DNA of 64,000 nt from positions 124,001-188,000 of the forward strand of contig NZ_FXLP01000004.1 of assembly GCF_900176605.1 (NCBI RefSeq), in the 5' to 3' direction. How positions within the stretch are numbered: position 1 is the stretch's first letter; each line of letters opens with the position of its first letter. The notes beneath the pieces were generated by a model that made no database searches, was not told the DNA's origin, and saw nothing but the letters and a program-made list of their open reading frames with translations. A program made the translations under genes and the position numbers. Below, piece by piece: positions 53,112-62,857 of this stretch. Source of the stretch: Peptoniphilus vaginalis (GTDB taxonomy: Bacteria; Bacillota; Clostridia; Tissierellales; Peptoniphilaceae).

Positions 53112-53885
53112 TTAAAATCCTCCAAGATTCTTTGAGAACTTTATAGCCTCTTCAAGCATTTGCGTTGTTATTTGGTGGTAGGTCATGTCAAAAAGTTTGA
53201 AGTTCAAAAGCTTCTTGTCTTCATAAACTTTTTCAACTTCCTTGACAAAGGACTCTTGACCTGCTGGATTAATTACATCGTCATTCCTTCCGTTGAAGAG
53301 AACAAGAGGTCTGTCCTTAAAGGCTTCTGGACTGTCCATTGGGTTCATATCTAAGAAGAATTCGTTAATCCTAAATCCCCTCTCATCAATCTTGTCTTGA
53401 CCTTTCAGTTCGTTGACTCCACGAACAAGTTCTTTCCAATTATTTATTCCATTAAAGATAAATGCCATCTTTAAATCTTTTTTAAAAGCATAAAGACCTC
53501 CAGCAGTTATGGCTCCCATAGAATGACCTCCCACTGCTATTTCGCTTCCTGGATAATTTTCTTCAATGTAGTTGAAGATGGAAGGTGCCTCTTCGATGTT
53601 GTGCATAATGACTTTTAAAATATATTCGCCTTCTACATCCTTGTCCTCGTGGTCAAGCTTTTCTACATTTCTCTCGCCATGGTGTCTTGCTTCAGGAATA
53701 ATTACCCTGTAACCATAGGATGCAAAAATATTTCCCCTAAAGATTTGCCTTTCCTTGTCTGATCCCCAACCGTGATAAAAGACTATGGTCTTATTAGTAG
53801 CTTCCTTGGGCTCAATTATTACTGCAGGGACCTTCCCTATCATGACTTCCTTTATATCTGAATAATTTGTTTTTAAATACTCCAT
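53112..53885 (-). CDS. Alpha/beta hydrolase (YitV-like esterase)
   Basis: A 257-aa serine hydrolase. Oxyanion region FYHGWGSDK near 36, nucleophile Ser122 in GGHSMGA, acid in FNGRNDDVINP and catalytic His in TYHQITTQM near the end. PEARHHGER is typical of the YitV-like branch. No signal peptide, so cytosolic. Substrate unknown. GAGGTGAG lies before the ATG. Confidence 0.88.
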   Translation of the reverse strand: MEYLKTNYSDIKEVMIGKVPAVIIEPKEATNKTIVFYHGWGSDKERQIFRGNIFASYGYRVIIPEARHHGERNVEKLDHEDKDVEGEYILKVIMHNIEEAPSIFNYIEENYPGSEIAVGGHSMGAITAGGLYAFKKDLKMAFIFNGINNWKELVRGVNELKGQDKIDERGFRINEFFLDMNPMDSPEAFKDRPLVLFNGRNDDVINPAGQESFVKEVEKVYEDKKLLNFKLFDMTYHQITTQMLEEAIKFSKNLGGF

Positions 53886-53956
53886 AATTCACCTCACCTC
53901 CATTATAGCAAAGATATAAAAAATTTCTTAAAGAGTAACTTTAATTCTAATAAAAA

Positions 53957-53983
53957 AAGCAAAGAAATAAATTTTCCTTGCTT
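53957..53983 (-). terminator. Terminator of ung
   Basis: AAGCAAGGAAA / TTTCTTTGCTT stem on the minus strand followed by a T run. Confidence 0.75.
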
Positions 53984-53996
53984 AAGATTTATAATT

Positions 53997-54671
53997 TTAT
54001 TTAACTTCCCAAGTTGGAGGTGTGACCCCATTATTTTTTAAAAATTCGTTGGCTCTTGAGAAGGGTCTTGATCCAAAAAATCCTCTTGCTGCAGAAAGCG
54101 GCGATGGATGAACTCCTTCTATGATTAAGTGGTTGCCAGACCTTATAAATTTCTTGCGAGCCTTGGCATGATTTCCCCAGAGTATAAAGACTACTGGGTC
54201 TTCCTTCTCGCTAATTTTTTCTATTACTGCGTTGGTAAAAATCTCCCAGCCAATCTTTGAATGGCTCATGGGTTGATGGGCCCTAACTGTTAGGGTTGTG
54301 TTGAGGAGCATTATCCCCTGGTCTGCCCAAGACTTTAAGTAGCCTGTCCTTGGAATTTCAAGTCCCAAGTCAGACTTTAGTTCCTTGTAAATATTTCTTA
54401 GTGAAGGTGGTATTGCCACACCCTCTTTGACAGAGAAGGCAAGTCCATGAGCCTGACCCACATTGTGGTAGGGGTCTTGCCCTAGGATTAAAACCTTGAC
54501 GTCCTTGTAGGCTGTGTAGTGAAAGGCGTTAAAAATATCTTGAGCCTTTGGAAAAATTTTATAATGTTTGTACTCGTCGATTAAAAGTTTTCTAAGATCC
54601 TTGTAGTAGTCCTTTTCAAACTCATCTTCCAAAATTTCCTGCCAATCATTTTTTAAAATTTCTTTCACCAC
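53997..54671 (-). CDS. ung: Uracil-DNA glycosylase
   Basis: A 224-aa family 1 glycosylase that removes uracil from DNA. Catalytic Asp66 lies in GQDPYHN, the uracil pocket continues with GLAFSV, and the Leu-insertion loop is HPSPLSAARGFFG with its His. GTG start after AGGAGG. It follows the trkA gene with no gap and is probably the last gene of that operon. Confidence 0.97.
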   Translation of the reverse strand: MVKEILKNDWQEILEDEFEKDYYKDLRKLLIDEYKHYKIFPKAQDIFNAFHYTAYKDVKVLILGQDPYHNVGQAHGLAFSVKEGVAIPPSLRNIYKELKSDLGLEIPRTGYLKSWADQGIMLLNTTLTVRAHQPMSHSKIGWEIFTNAVIEKISEKEDPVVFILWGNHAKARKKFIRSGNHLIIEGVHPSPLSAARGFFGSRPFSRANEFLKNNGVTPPTWEVK

Positions 54672-56039
54672 TTACCTCCTGAAAAAATCAAATATGCTCT
54701 TCTTTAGGCTTGGGTCGATTAACTCTTCAAGTTCCTTCCTACTTTCATTAGTTGAAAAGATTACAAGCCTATCGCCCTTTTCAATTTTTGTATTTCCCCT
54801 TGGAATAACTGCTGAGTTGTCGTACCTGATTATTCCACCGATAATAATTTCCTTGTGAAGATTAATTTCTGATAGCTTCTTGCCAATGTAGACAAAGTCA
54901 TCTGGAATTTTTATTTCATAAACTTGGGCCTTGCCACCAAACATATAGTTGATTGAAACCTTCATATCTGTGTTAATTGCCTTTATGATTTCATTGGCAA
55001 CAATTACCTTAGGATCAATAACCCTATAGATCCCCAAGCTTTCTAAGATTGTGTCGTAGTTGTTGTCCTTTTGGATTACAATATTTTTTGAAATCCCATG
55101 GCTCCTTGCAAGAAGTCCAAGTACAATGTTTAATTCGTCAGAGTCTGTCATAGAAATAAATACGCCATCTTTGGAAATATCTTCATCCTTAAAGATCTTG
55201 TCGTTTCTAAGTTTTTTGTTAACAACAAAGGCCTTGTTAATGTTTCGCCTGTAGTTTTCAAATTTTTCCCTATCTGGTTCAATTATTTTTAAATTTATAT
55301 TTTCAAGATTTGAGATTATTCTGTTGAAGTTGTAATCCCCCGATGCAATTACAACTTCTCTTTGGTCTTCCTTTTCTTTTATTTCAAAGTGGGAGTGTTT
55401 GAAGTTTCTTATGTCGAAGGAAAGACCCATTAGGTAGATGTAGTCGCCAGACTTTAAGACTGTTTCTCCATCAGGAACGATTAGTTCTCCCTCTCTTAGG
55501 ATTCCAACAACGAGAATTGTGGAAAGGGAACCAATGTCTTTTATCTTTTGGTTTTCAAATTCCTCGTCCATATCAATGTAGTGACCTGTTACTTCTATCT
55601 TTCCCTTGCCAAAGTAGTCTGCTTCATAATAATTTGTGGACCCAATTAACTTTGTAACAAGTTTCGCTGTCTCAAGACTTAGGTTAAAAATATTTACAAC
55701 ATTAGGAAGGGAGTTTTTTATAATTCCTATTTCGGAAATATTTTCCATTTCATCGAGGCGGAGAATTATTTTTACATCTAGGCCCTTGAAGATTGATGCC
55801 ATTATTAGGTTGGTCTTGTCGCAATCAGTGACAATGATGGCATAGTCATACTTGCTTAAGTCGTGGTTTATGAAGAAGTCTTCTTCCAAGACATCCGCCC
55901 TTATTTTATTTACGCTATTTGTTATCTCTTCAAAGTTTTTTTCGTTCCTATCCACTAGGTCAACTTCAAATTTTTCAAGACTCAAGGTCTTGGCAATAGT
56001 CGAACCAACTTTTCCCGAACCTATAATTAAAATTTTCAT
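54672..56039 (-). CDS. trkA: Trk K+ uptake regulatory subunit TrkA (second copy)
   Basis: A 455-aa double RCK protein: each half has a Rossmann NAD-binding domain and a TrkA_C domain. The first Rossmann motif is IIGSGKVGSTIA at 4-15; the second, near 228-235, is weaker (VVIASGDYNFNRI) and lacks a clean GxGxxG, so it may not bind nucleotide. It overlaps the trkH stop by one base. Confidence 0.9.
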   Translation of the reverse strand: MKILIIGSGKVGSTIAKTLSLEKFEVDLVDRNEKNFEEITNSVNKIRADVLEEDFFINHDLSKYDYAIIVTDCDKTNLIMASIFKGLDVKIILRLDEMENISEIGIIKNSLPNVVNIFNLSLETAKLVTKLIGSTNYYEADYFGKGKIEVTGHYIDMDEEFENQKIKDIGSLSTILVVGILREGELIVPDGETVLKSGDYIYLMGLSFDIRNFKHSHFEIKEKEDQREVVIASGDYNFNRIISNLENINLKIIEPDREKFENYRRNINKAFVVNKKLRNDKIFKDEDISKDGVFISMTDSDELNIVLGLLARSHGISKNIVIQKDNNYDTILESLGIYRVIDPKVIVANEIIKAINTDMKVSINYMFGGKAQVYEIKIPDDFVYIGKKLSEINLHKEIIIGGIIRYDNSAVIPRGNTKIEKGDRLVIFSTNESRKELEELIDPSLKKSIFDFFRR

Positions 56040-57493
56040 TATAATTTAATAATTTCCTTTCTATGTCTTACCCTAGTAAAAAGTGCCATTATTGTAAAGA
56101 ATTCAAGTCTACCTAAAAGCATAAGCAGGCTGAAGTAGAGTTTGAAAAAGTCGCTATAAAAATGAAAGTTTTTTGTAGGACCTATTTCTCCGAAGCCTGG
56201 ACCAACATTGGATAAGGTTGTGGCAACTGAAGAAAATCCTGTTATGACATCTACTCCTGAAAGAGTTACAAGACCTGTGGATAGGACTGCTATTACAAAG
56301 TAGGTTCCAAGATAGGCGTTTATACTTAGGACCACCTCATCAGACAAGGACTTGCCATCTGCAATTACAGGAAGGACTGCCTTGGGGTGAGTTGCCTTTT
56401 TCATTTCTCTTTTTATTAGTTTTAAAAGAATTGAAATTCTTACTATTTTAATTCCACCACCAGTTGATCCTGCACAGCCACCAAAAATCATTAGGATAAG
56501 CAAGATAAACTTTGAAAAGCTTGGCCACAAATCATAGTCTGCATTGGCAAAACCTGAGGTAGATGAAATAGATGTTACTTGGAAGGCAGAGTCTCTAAAG
56601 GCCATAAAAAGTGATGAGTAACCCTTAGAGAAGAGGTCTATAGTTATTAAGGCAATAGCTCCAACAGTTATAAGTATCCAGAGTTTTAATTCATCATTTT
56701 GCAAAACTTCCTTAAATTTCTTTTTGGAAAGCAGAGCATAGATGGTGAAGTTTGTAGAACTCAAAAACATAAAAAATGCAAGGATAAAGTGGACTGCGTT
56801 GCCTTTATAGGACATAAGTGAGTCGTTATAGGATGAAAATCCACCGGTTCCTAGGACACCAAAGGTATGAACTAGGGAATCGAAGACTGGCATACCGGCA
56901 AGTTTTAAGCAAATGAATAATATCAAAGTCAAAATAAGATAAATTATGTATAGCCTCTTAGATGATTGAGAAATTCTAGACTCTATTTTTCCAGCAACTG
57001 GTCCTGGTGACTCTGCCTTAAAAATTTGAAAGGCTCCAACTCCAAGCTTGGGAAGAAGTCCCACAGTAAACACCAAGATACCCATACCACCAATCCAGTG
57101 GGTGATAGATCTCCAAAGTACAACAGACCTTGGAAAGGACTCTATACCAGTGATAACTGATGCTCCAGTAGTTGTAAATCCAGATACAATCTCAAAGAAG
57201 GAATTAACGTAAGTCATACCTGCAGATATACAAAGTGGAAGTGCTCCTACAATAGAGACCAAGACCCAGGATGCAGTAACTGTTAAGATCCCATCTCTTG
57301 GAGATAGAGAGTTCTTCTTTATTTTTAAATTAATTAAAATTAATCCCAAAAAGACTGCTATAGCCATTGGGATTAAAAAACCGTAGGCCGATCCATCTCT
57401 TTCAACTAAACTTAAGATAAGAGATGGGGCCATAAAGGCAGTTTCTATTAATAAAATATAGCCTAATATTTTGGAAATAAGCTTATAGTTCAT
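56039..57493 (-). CDS. trkH: Trk-type K+ channel/transporter TrkH
   Basis: A 484-aa membrane protein of the TrkH/KtrB superfamily with four M1-P-M2 repeats. Selectivity-filter loops: SGFTTTGASV, GTGGFSSYN, SSTSGFANADY and TTLSNVGPGFG. Longer than KtrB, closer to TrkH in length. It sits between two trkA genes with short overlaps on both sides (11 bases and 1 base). Confidence 0.95.
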   Translation of the reverse strand: MNYKLISKILGYILLIETAFMAPSLILSLVERDGSAYGFLIPMAIAVFLGLILINLKIKKNSLSPRDGILTVTASWVLVSIVGALPLCISAGMTYVNSFFEIVSGFTTTGASVITGIESFPRSVVLWRSITHWIGGMGILVFTVGLLPKLGVGAFQIFKAESPGPVAGKIESRISQSSKRLYIIYLILTLILFICLKLAGMPVFDSLVHTFGVLGTGGFSSYNDSLMSYKGNAVHFILAFFMFLSSTNFTIYALLSKKKFKEVLQNDELKLWILITVGAIALITIDLFSKGYSSLFMAFRDSAFQVTSISSTSGFANADYDLWPSFSKFILLILMIFGGCAGSTGGGIKIVRISILLKLIKREMKKATHPKAVLPVIADGKSLSDEVVLSINAYLGTYFVIAVLSTGLVTLSGVDVITGFSSVATTLSNVGPGFGEIGPTKNFHFYSDFFKLYFSLLMLLGRLEFFTIMALFTRVRHRKEIIKL

Positions 57494-58883
57494 CTTTCTT
57501 TCCTCGCTTCTTAATTAACTTAATTACGTCCTTTAGTTTCCCCTCAGAAGTAAAAATCTTTTGAACCCTTGGGGCAACTTCGTGCATAGAGAATAATATT
57601 ATCCTATCTCCTGACTCTAGGACTGTCTTACCATTAGGGACTATCATATTTTGACCTCTTATGATAGAGATAATTAAAGTACCATCAGGTAGGCTAAGGT
57701 CTTCAAGGGCATGACCGCAAACAAGATGGCTTGCCCTAATCATTAACTCAACACATTCAACTTGACCATTTAAAAGTAAGTGAAGGGCAAGAGAGCTCTT
57801 ACCTCTAATTTCTTTTAGCATTTCTGCTGCTGTAATATAGGATGTGTTAAAGACTGCATCTATGTCAAGTTTGTCTAGGACCTTATCGTAGTTTGTCCTA
57901 GAAATTTTTGCAACAGACTTATAAATTCCACTTTGCTTTGCCACAAGACTCATGAGGAGGTTGGCCTCATCAATGCCTGTTGCTGCAACAAAGGAGTCAT
58001 AAGTGTGGACCATTTCTTCTTCAAGTACGGCGATGTCAGTTCCATCTCCATTTATGATGTTGGCTTCTGGCACCATATCCTTTAAGTCAAGGCATCTTTC
58101 CTTATTTATTTCAACAATAGTAACCTCAACATTTTCCTTTAAGAGAAGCATGGCAAGGTAAAGTCCAGTCTTACCTCCTCCAAGTATCATGGTACTCCTA
58201 AGGGCCCTTGTCCTATTTACACCTGTGTGATCCTTGTCAAAGGCCTCAATATTTTCAGACTTACCTGCAAGGATGATAACGTCATTTTCTTCAAGGATAG
58301 TACGACCATTAGGTATAATTGCATCGCCACTTCTTGATATGGCAGCAATAAGAAGGTCGTTAATACTATCAATCTCCATGATTTTTTTGTTAACAAAGCT
58401 TGGGTCATTGTCTATGTTAAATTCAACAAGAGAAATTTTTCCGCCTGCAAACTCATCGGAATAAAGTTGGTATCTCTTCATTAAGTATTTGAAGATTGAT
58501 CTTGCTGTTGCATTGTCAGGGTTTATAATCTTATCTATTTCAAGTTCTTCTGATATGAAGTCAAGGTGCTTTCTATACTCAGGGTCCCTTACCCTTGCAA
58601 TGGCATACTTAGCTCCAAGTTTTTTGGAAATTGTACAGAGAATAACATTGGCCTCGTCATTTGTTGTAGTTGCAACAACATAGTCAAATAGAGAAATATC
58701 AAGTTCTTCCAATACACCAAAGTCCAAAGCATTTGCACAAATACTAAAAACATCTAATGAATTTGATATGTTTTCAATTACATCTTCATTGTTATCGACT
58801 ACAGTAACCTCATATTCTTCATCTAATAATGCAGCTGCAAGTCTATATCCTAATTTTCCGGCGCCTACAACTAAAGCCTTCAT
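57483..58883 (-). CDS. trkA: Trk K+ uptake regulatory subunit TrkA (first copy)
   Basis: A 466-aa double RCK protein. Both Rossmann domains are intact: VVGAGKLGYRLA at 5-16 and ILGGGKTGLYLA near 232-243, each followed by a TrkA_C domain (about 150-215 and 380-455). It is the upstream copy, 9 bases after the cation exporter gene. Its better-kept motifs suggest it is the nucleotide-sensing subunit. Confidence 0.93.
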   Translation of the reverse strand: MKALVVGAGKLGYRLAAALLDEEYEVTVVDNNEDVIENISNSLDVFSICANALDFGVLEELDISLFDYVVATTTNDEANVILCTISKKLGAKYAIARVRDPEYRKHLDFISEELEIDKIINPDNATARSIFKYLMKRYQLYSDEFAGGKISLVEFNIDNDPSFVNKKIMEIDSINDLLIAAISRSGDAIIPNGRTILEENDVIILAGKSENIEAFDKDHTGVNRTRALRSTMILGGGKTGLYLAMLLLKENVEVTIVEINKERCLDLKDMVPEANIINGDGTDIAVLEEEMVHTYDSFVAATGIDEANLLMSLVAKQSGIYKSVAKISRTNYDKVLDKLDIDAVFNTSYITAAEMLKEIRGKSSLALHLLLNGQVECVELMIRASHLVCGHALEDLSLPDGTLIISIIRGQNMIVPNGKTVLESGDRIILFSMHEVAPRVQKIFTSEGKLKDVIKLIKKRGKKDEL

Positions 58884-58892
58884 ATATTCCTC

Positions 58893-60041
58893 CTAAAAAA
58901 TCGCATCTAGTTTAATTTCAAATTCGTAATCTGGGTAGATGGATTTTAATTTATCTATTATCTCTTTTTTCAGAGTATCCTTTTCTTCTCTCTTCTTTAC
59001 CAAATCGCCATTGTAATCAATGTCTATATAAACTTTCTTGTCTTCAAGGACTATATCATGGAAAGAGTAAATGTTAAGTGACTCCCTCACAATTTTTCTC
59101 AAATCTTTAGAAATAGAATTGATAATCTTACTTCCACTTCCTCTTGGTTCTGGATGAATTATTAATCTTATCCCTAGTAAGTCAGAAATTTCCCTCTCAA
59201 CCTTGTCTACAATATTGTGGGCCTCTTCTAAGGTCAGATTATAATCTAATACTGCATCAATAATTACAACTATATTGTCAGGTCCAAAGTCTGTCACCAT
59301 AATATTGTGGACATTAGATATGCCCTCGTAAGTGGAAACCTTGGACTTTATCTCGTGCTTAGTCTCGTCGCTAAGACCACGACCAAGTATAATTGAAATT
59401 GTTTCGTATATAAGTGAGATGGCTGTGTACAAAATAAATAAAGCAACTATTAAACCAACATAGCCATCCAAAATCTTGCCTGTGAATTTTTCTATTACAA
59501 TAGAAACAATTACTACAGAAGTTATAAGAGTATCACTTAGTGAATCCTTCTCTTGTGCCATTAGGGTTACAGAGTCAATCTCTTTTGCAACCTTTGAATA
59601 AAGTGAAGCCTGCCAAAATTTTATTACCACAGTCATAAGCAAAATCGCAAGGGTGGACTTTGGATAGGAAATGGTTACTGGATGAAGGATCTTTCCCACA
59701 GAAGTCTTCAAAAATTGAAAACCAACGGAAAGTACGATACCAGAAACTACAAGAGAGATCAAATACTCAAGTCTCCCATGTCCATAGGGGTGGTCCTTGT
59801 CTTTTGGTTTGGCAGCAAGTTTTATTCCTAAAATAGAAATAATTGAGCTGACACAGTCTGTGATGTTGTTAACTGCATCAGATAAAATTGAAATTGAACC
59901 TGTAAAGATATATAGAATAACCTTTAAGGCTGCTGCAATTATATTTGATATAAGTCCGAGAAAGGATGTCTCATTAGAGATCTTTTCTCTGTCATAACCC
60001 TTGGCTGACTTCCCCCTCTTTAAAATAAGTTTTGCGAACAT
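58893..60041 (-). CDS. Cation diffusion facilitator (CDF) family exporter
   Basis: A 382-aa metal-cation exporter. Six helices at about 25-230 contain DAVNNITDCVSS (metal site in helix 2), the DHPYGHGRLEYL loop and the QEKDSLSDTLITS motif of helix 5. The cytoplasmic domain (about 235-310) has the usual HNIMVTDFGPDNIVV and is extended by about 60 residues. Zn2+, Mn2+ or Fe2+ are possible substrates. First gene of the trk operon. Confidence 0.92.
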   Translation of the reverse strand: MFAKLILKRGKSAKGYDREKISNETSFLGLISNIIAAALKVILYIFTGSISILSDAVNNITDCVSSIISILGIKLAAKPKDKDHPYGHGRLEYLISLVVSGIVLSVGFQFLKTSVGKILHPVTISYPKSTLAILLMTVVIKFWQASLYSKVAKEIDSVTLMAQEKDSLSDTLITSVVIVSIVIEKFTGKILDGYVGLIVALFILYTAISLIYETISIILGRGLSDETKHEIKSKVSTYEGISNVHNIMVTDFGPDNIVVIIDAVLDYNLTLEEAHNIVDKVEREISDLLGIRLIIHPEPRGSGSKIINSISKDLRKIVRESLNIYSFHDIVLEDKKVYIDIDYNGDLVKKREEKDTLKKEIIDKLKSIYPDYEFEIKLDAIF

Positions 60042-60204
60042 TTGTCCTCCAGTTTTTTTTGCAATAAATAAAAATAGGCCAAAAGCCCACTTACTAAGAT
60101 TTCTTAAGTTACAATCATTATAACACTAGTATATTGGTAATAAAAGGAAAAGAAGTTAGCTATAGTCTTAATATGTATTAATAAGTATTAATAAAACAAA
60201 AAAA

Positions 60205-60226
60205 TGCACCAGATTTCTCTGGCACA
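60205..60226 (-). terminator. Terminator of the DJ-1 gene
   Basis: TGTGCCAGA / TCTGGTGCA stem (minus strand) with a GAAA loop and seven T. Confidence 0.85.
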
Positions 60227-60236
60227 TTTTCTAATC

Positions 60237-60803
60237 TTAAATAAATTTTTTAAGTTTTGGAAGTAGTAGGCCTTCTGCAACTTCTTCTGCCTTTTCCTTT
60301 GAAGCTAAAACTTCAACTAACTTAACTCCAAGTAGGATTGCAAGGGCTGGTCCCATAGCTGTAATTATATTTTCTTCAATAACTACTGCTGCATCTTGTG
60401 GGTCCTTCACCTTCAATCTATTTTCAAATCCTGGGTAGCAAGTGAACTTTCCATCTTTTAAAAGTCCTGCTGCATCAAGAACTTGTGGGCCTGCACAAAT
60501 TGCTATTACTTCTTTACCTTCGTCATTAAATACATGGGCACACTCAAGAACTTTTTTGTCATTCATGAGATTAGTAGCACCAGGTTGACCTCCTGGGATA
60601 TACATTGCCCTGTAGTCTTCGATGTTAATTTCATCAAAAGTCTTATCAGCGAGAACTTTAACATCGTGAGCTCCCTTTACTTCAAGTCTGTCCTTGACTG
60701 AAACTGTTTCGACCTTTAGGTCTGCCCTCCTAAGGACATCAACAATTGTAAGAGTTTCAACTTCTTCAAAACCTTCTGCCAAAAATACCAATAAATCTTT
60801 CAT
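60237..60803 (-). CDS. DJ-1/PfpI family protein
   Basis: A 188-aa DJ-1-type protein. The reactive Cys103 lies in AICAGP at the nucleophile elbow, with Glu15 in GFEEVE nearby and GGQPGATNL before it. The length and the FEEVE start match the DJ-1/YajL branch, linked to oxidative and glyoxal stress; activity debated in the family. It follows proC by 9 bases and shares its transcript. Confidence 0.9.
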   Translation of the reverse strand: MKDLLVFLAEGFEEVETLTIVDVLRRADLKVETVSVKDRLEVKGAHDVKVLADKTFDEINIEDYRAMYIPGGQPGATNLMNDKKVLECAHVFNDEGKEVIAICAGPQVLDAAGLLKDGKFTCYPGFENRLKVKDPQDAAVVIEENIITAMGPALAILLGVKLVEVLASKEKAEEVAEGLLLPKLKKFI

Positions 60804-60812
60804 AATGACCTC

Positions 60813-61577
60813 CTATTTATTCATAATAGAATCCACTGCGTTTATAATTGCAGACCTAAATCCATCCCTTTCTAAAGATTTTACTCCCTTAATAGTTGTG
60901 CCACCTGGTGTTGTAACTTGATCCTTTAATTCACCTGGGTGAATGCCAGACTCTCTCACCATTTTTGCTGAGCCAGCAACTGCTTGAGATATAACCCTGT
61001 AAGCCATATCCCTTTTCATTCCATAAGAAACTGCTACGTCTGCTGCTGCTTCAATGTACATATAGACATAGGCAGGCATACAACCTGATACTGCCTCATA
61101 AATTTTTATGTTTTTCTCTTCCACAATTTCAGTTTCGCCAAAGCTTGATAAGATTTTTCTTATCTCACTAACTTCTTCTTCTGAAATATTTTTGCCTGGA
61201 CAAATTCCTGTCATAGAATTTAAAATTTTTGCCGGTGTATTTGGAAGTGCCATCATAAGTTTTTTATTCGGAAGGCACTCTTCAAGTTTTTTAAGGTCAA
61301 AGGCTGAAGTAATAGAAATAATTATTTGATTCCTTACTTCATCTTTTATTTTTTCTATTACAGCTTCATAAGCGTAGGGCTTAACTGCAAGTATAATTGC
61401 ATCGGCACCCTTCACTACATCTACTTCTGACTGGACTACTCTTGCTGCTTCACTTACCTTAAAGGCATCTCGCTTATCTTCATTTCTGTCGTAAAGAAAA
61501 GTTTCTATATTCTTATCTAAAAGACCATGTGCCATGGCAGCACCCATGTTGCCTAGGCCTATAATTCCCATCTTCAT
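60813..61577 (-). CDS. proC: Pyrroline-5-carboxylate reductase
   Basis: A 254-aa NAD(P)H-dependent enzyme for the last step of proline synthesis. Rossmann motif GIIGLGNMGAAMA at 4-16, AVKPYAYEAV near 66, and the C-terminal signature HPGELKDQVTTPGGTTIKGVKSLE near 212-235. Slightly short but with all family motifs. Confidence 0.94.
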   Translation of the reverse strand: MKMGIIGLGNMGAAMAHGLLDKNIETFLYDRNEDKRDAFKVSEAARVVQSEVDVVKGADAIILAVKPYAYEAVIEKIKDEVRNQIIISITSAFDLKKLEECLPNKKLMMALPNTPAKILNSMTGICPGKNISEEEVSEIRKILSSFGETEIVEEKNIKIYEAVSGCMPAYVYMYIEAAADVAVSYGMKRDMAYRVISQAVAGSAKMVRESGIHPGELKDQVTTPGGTTIKGVKSLERDGFRSAIINAVDSIMNK

Positions 61578-61655
61578 CGCATCACTCCTTAAGTAGATTA
61601 TACACGATATTCCTTAAAAATTCATTTTTGTGCTATAATTTAACAAGGTGATTTC

Positions 61656-62216
61656 ATGAAAAACATTTCTATTGCAAAGCTATTCTTAACTTTTTTTAAA
61701 ATAAATGCCATAACTTTTGGTGGTGGTTATACAATTGTCCCTGTTATAAAGGATATTTTTGTATCAGACCTAGAACTAATCGACGATGAGGAAATGATGG
61801 ACATAGTTGCCATCTCCCAAGGTGGACCTGGTGCCATGGCAATCTCTTGCTCAGTCCTAACAGGCTACTACCTAAGAGGACCCCTTGGAGCAATAACTTG
61901 TCTTCTAGCATCCTCCCTACCCTGTCTTATAATCTTGTCAGTTATTTCAAACTTCTACCAAGAATTTAAGTCAAACTTTTTTATCAACGCAGCCCTCGAA
62001 GGTATTAGTGGTGTTATCTCTGCAGTCCTATTTATCACTGTAGTCCGTATGGGGATTTCATCTTACAAAAATAATCCTCGCTTCTCTGCACTTATGATTG
62101 TTCTTGTATTCCTAGTTGCCTTCTTTACAAAAATCAACACAGGATTCATAATTTTATTCTGCGCTTTGGCAGGAATTTCTTATTTCAGTGTAATGGAGAG
62201 ATACAAAAATGCTTGA
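61656..62216 (+). CDS. Chromate transporter family, first half subunit
   Basis: A 186-aa single-domain CHR protein with five to six helices. Motifs: ITFGGGYTIVPVI near 20 and DIVAISQGGPGAMAISCS near 50. Short-chain CHR proteins work as pairs with opposite topology. It overlaps the next gene by 8 bases. Chromate export is the tested activity in some members; here the natural anion is unknown. Confidence 0.9.
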   Translation: MKNISIAKLFLTFFKINAITFGGGYTIVPVIKDIFVSDLELIDDEEMMDIVAISQGGPGAMAISCSVLTGYYLRGPLGAITCLLASSLPCLIILSVISNFYQEFKSNFFINAALEGISGVISAVLFITVVRMGISSYKNNPRFSALMIVLVFLVAFFTKINTGFIILFCALAGISYFSVMERYKNA

Positions 62217-62766
62217 TCTATTTTTAATTTTCTTTAAAATCGGCTGCTTCGCCTTTGGTGGTGGCTACGCAGTTATCCCCTTGATTTCAAAATACGTTGT
62301 TGAAGAACACGCTTGGATCTCAACAAGAGAATTTATAGACTTAATTTCCATTTCACAAATGACTCCAGGACCAATTGCCATTAACTCGGCAACCTTTGTT
62401 GGTCAAAGTGTCCATGGAATCCTTGGATCAATTCTTGCTACAACAGGCCTAGTCCTTCCTCAGTTCATCCTCATGATGATCCTTGGTTACTTCCTCTTTA
62501 GCAAGGGCAAAAAATTTAAAATCATGGACTACTCCCTCCTTGGCATCAAGGCAGGAGTCGTATCCCTAATCTTTATAACTACACTAAAGCTCTTCCAGTC
62601 ATCAGTCTTTCCTGAAGGACTTAAGCTTCAAAGTATGAGCCTAGCAGCCCTTATCTCCTTTGTCATTGGCTTTGTCCTCTACATGAAGAAGGTAGACCTC
62701 TTTAAGCTAATAGGACTTGGTGCAGTGATTGGGATTGGTGTCAAATACGCTTTGACTTTTATGTAA
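62209..62766 (+). CDS. Chromate transporter family, second half subunit
   Basis: A 185-aa paired CHR protein. Motifs: FAFGGGYAVIPLI near 15 and DLISISQMTPGPIAINSATFVG near 44. It overlaps the first half gene, as in other split chr pairs. Confidence 0.9.
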   Translation: MLDLFLIFFKIGCFAFGGGYAVIPLISKYVVEEHAWISTREFIDLISISQMTPGPIAINSATFVGQSVHGILGSILATTGLVLPQFILMMILGYFLFSKGKKFKIMDYSLLGIKAGVVSLIFITTLKLFQSSVFPEGLKLQSMSLAALISFVIGFVLYMKKVDLFKLIGLGAVIGIGVKYALTFM

Positions 62767-62790
62767 AACAAAACTCCTTGAATCTTGAAC

Positions 62791-62850
62791 TGACCCCCAA
62801 AAGTTGGACCTAATACCAGGACTGGTAGTTTACTAGTTCTGGTATTATTT
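62791..62850 (+). mobile_element. Possible solitary end of an IS3-family element
   Basis: TGACCCCCAAAAGTTGGACC (62791-62810) looks like an IS3/IS150 terminal repeat. It is followed, as in complete members, by a hairpin (AATACCAGGACT / AGTTCTGGTATT, 62812-62846) and a T-rich run. No transposase gene follows. The hairpin may now serve as terminator between the convergent genes. Confidence 0.4.
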
Positions 62851-62857
62851 TATTGCT

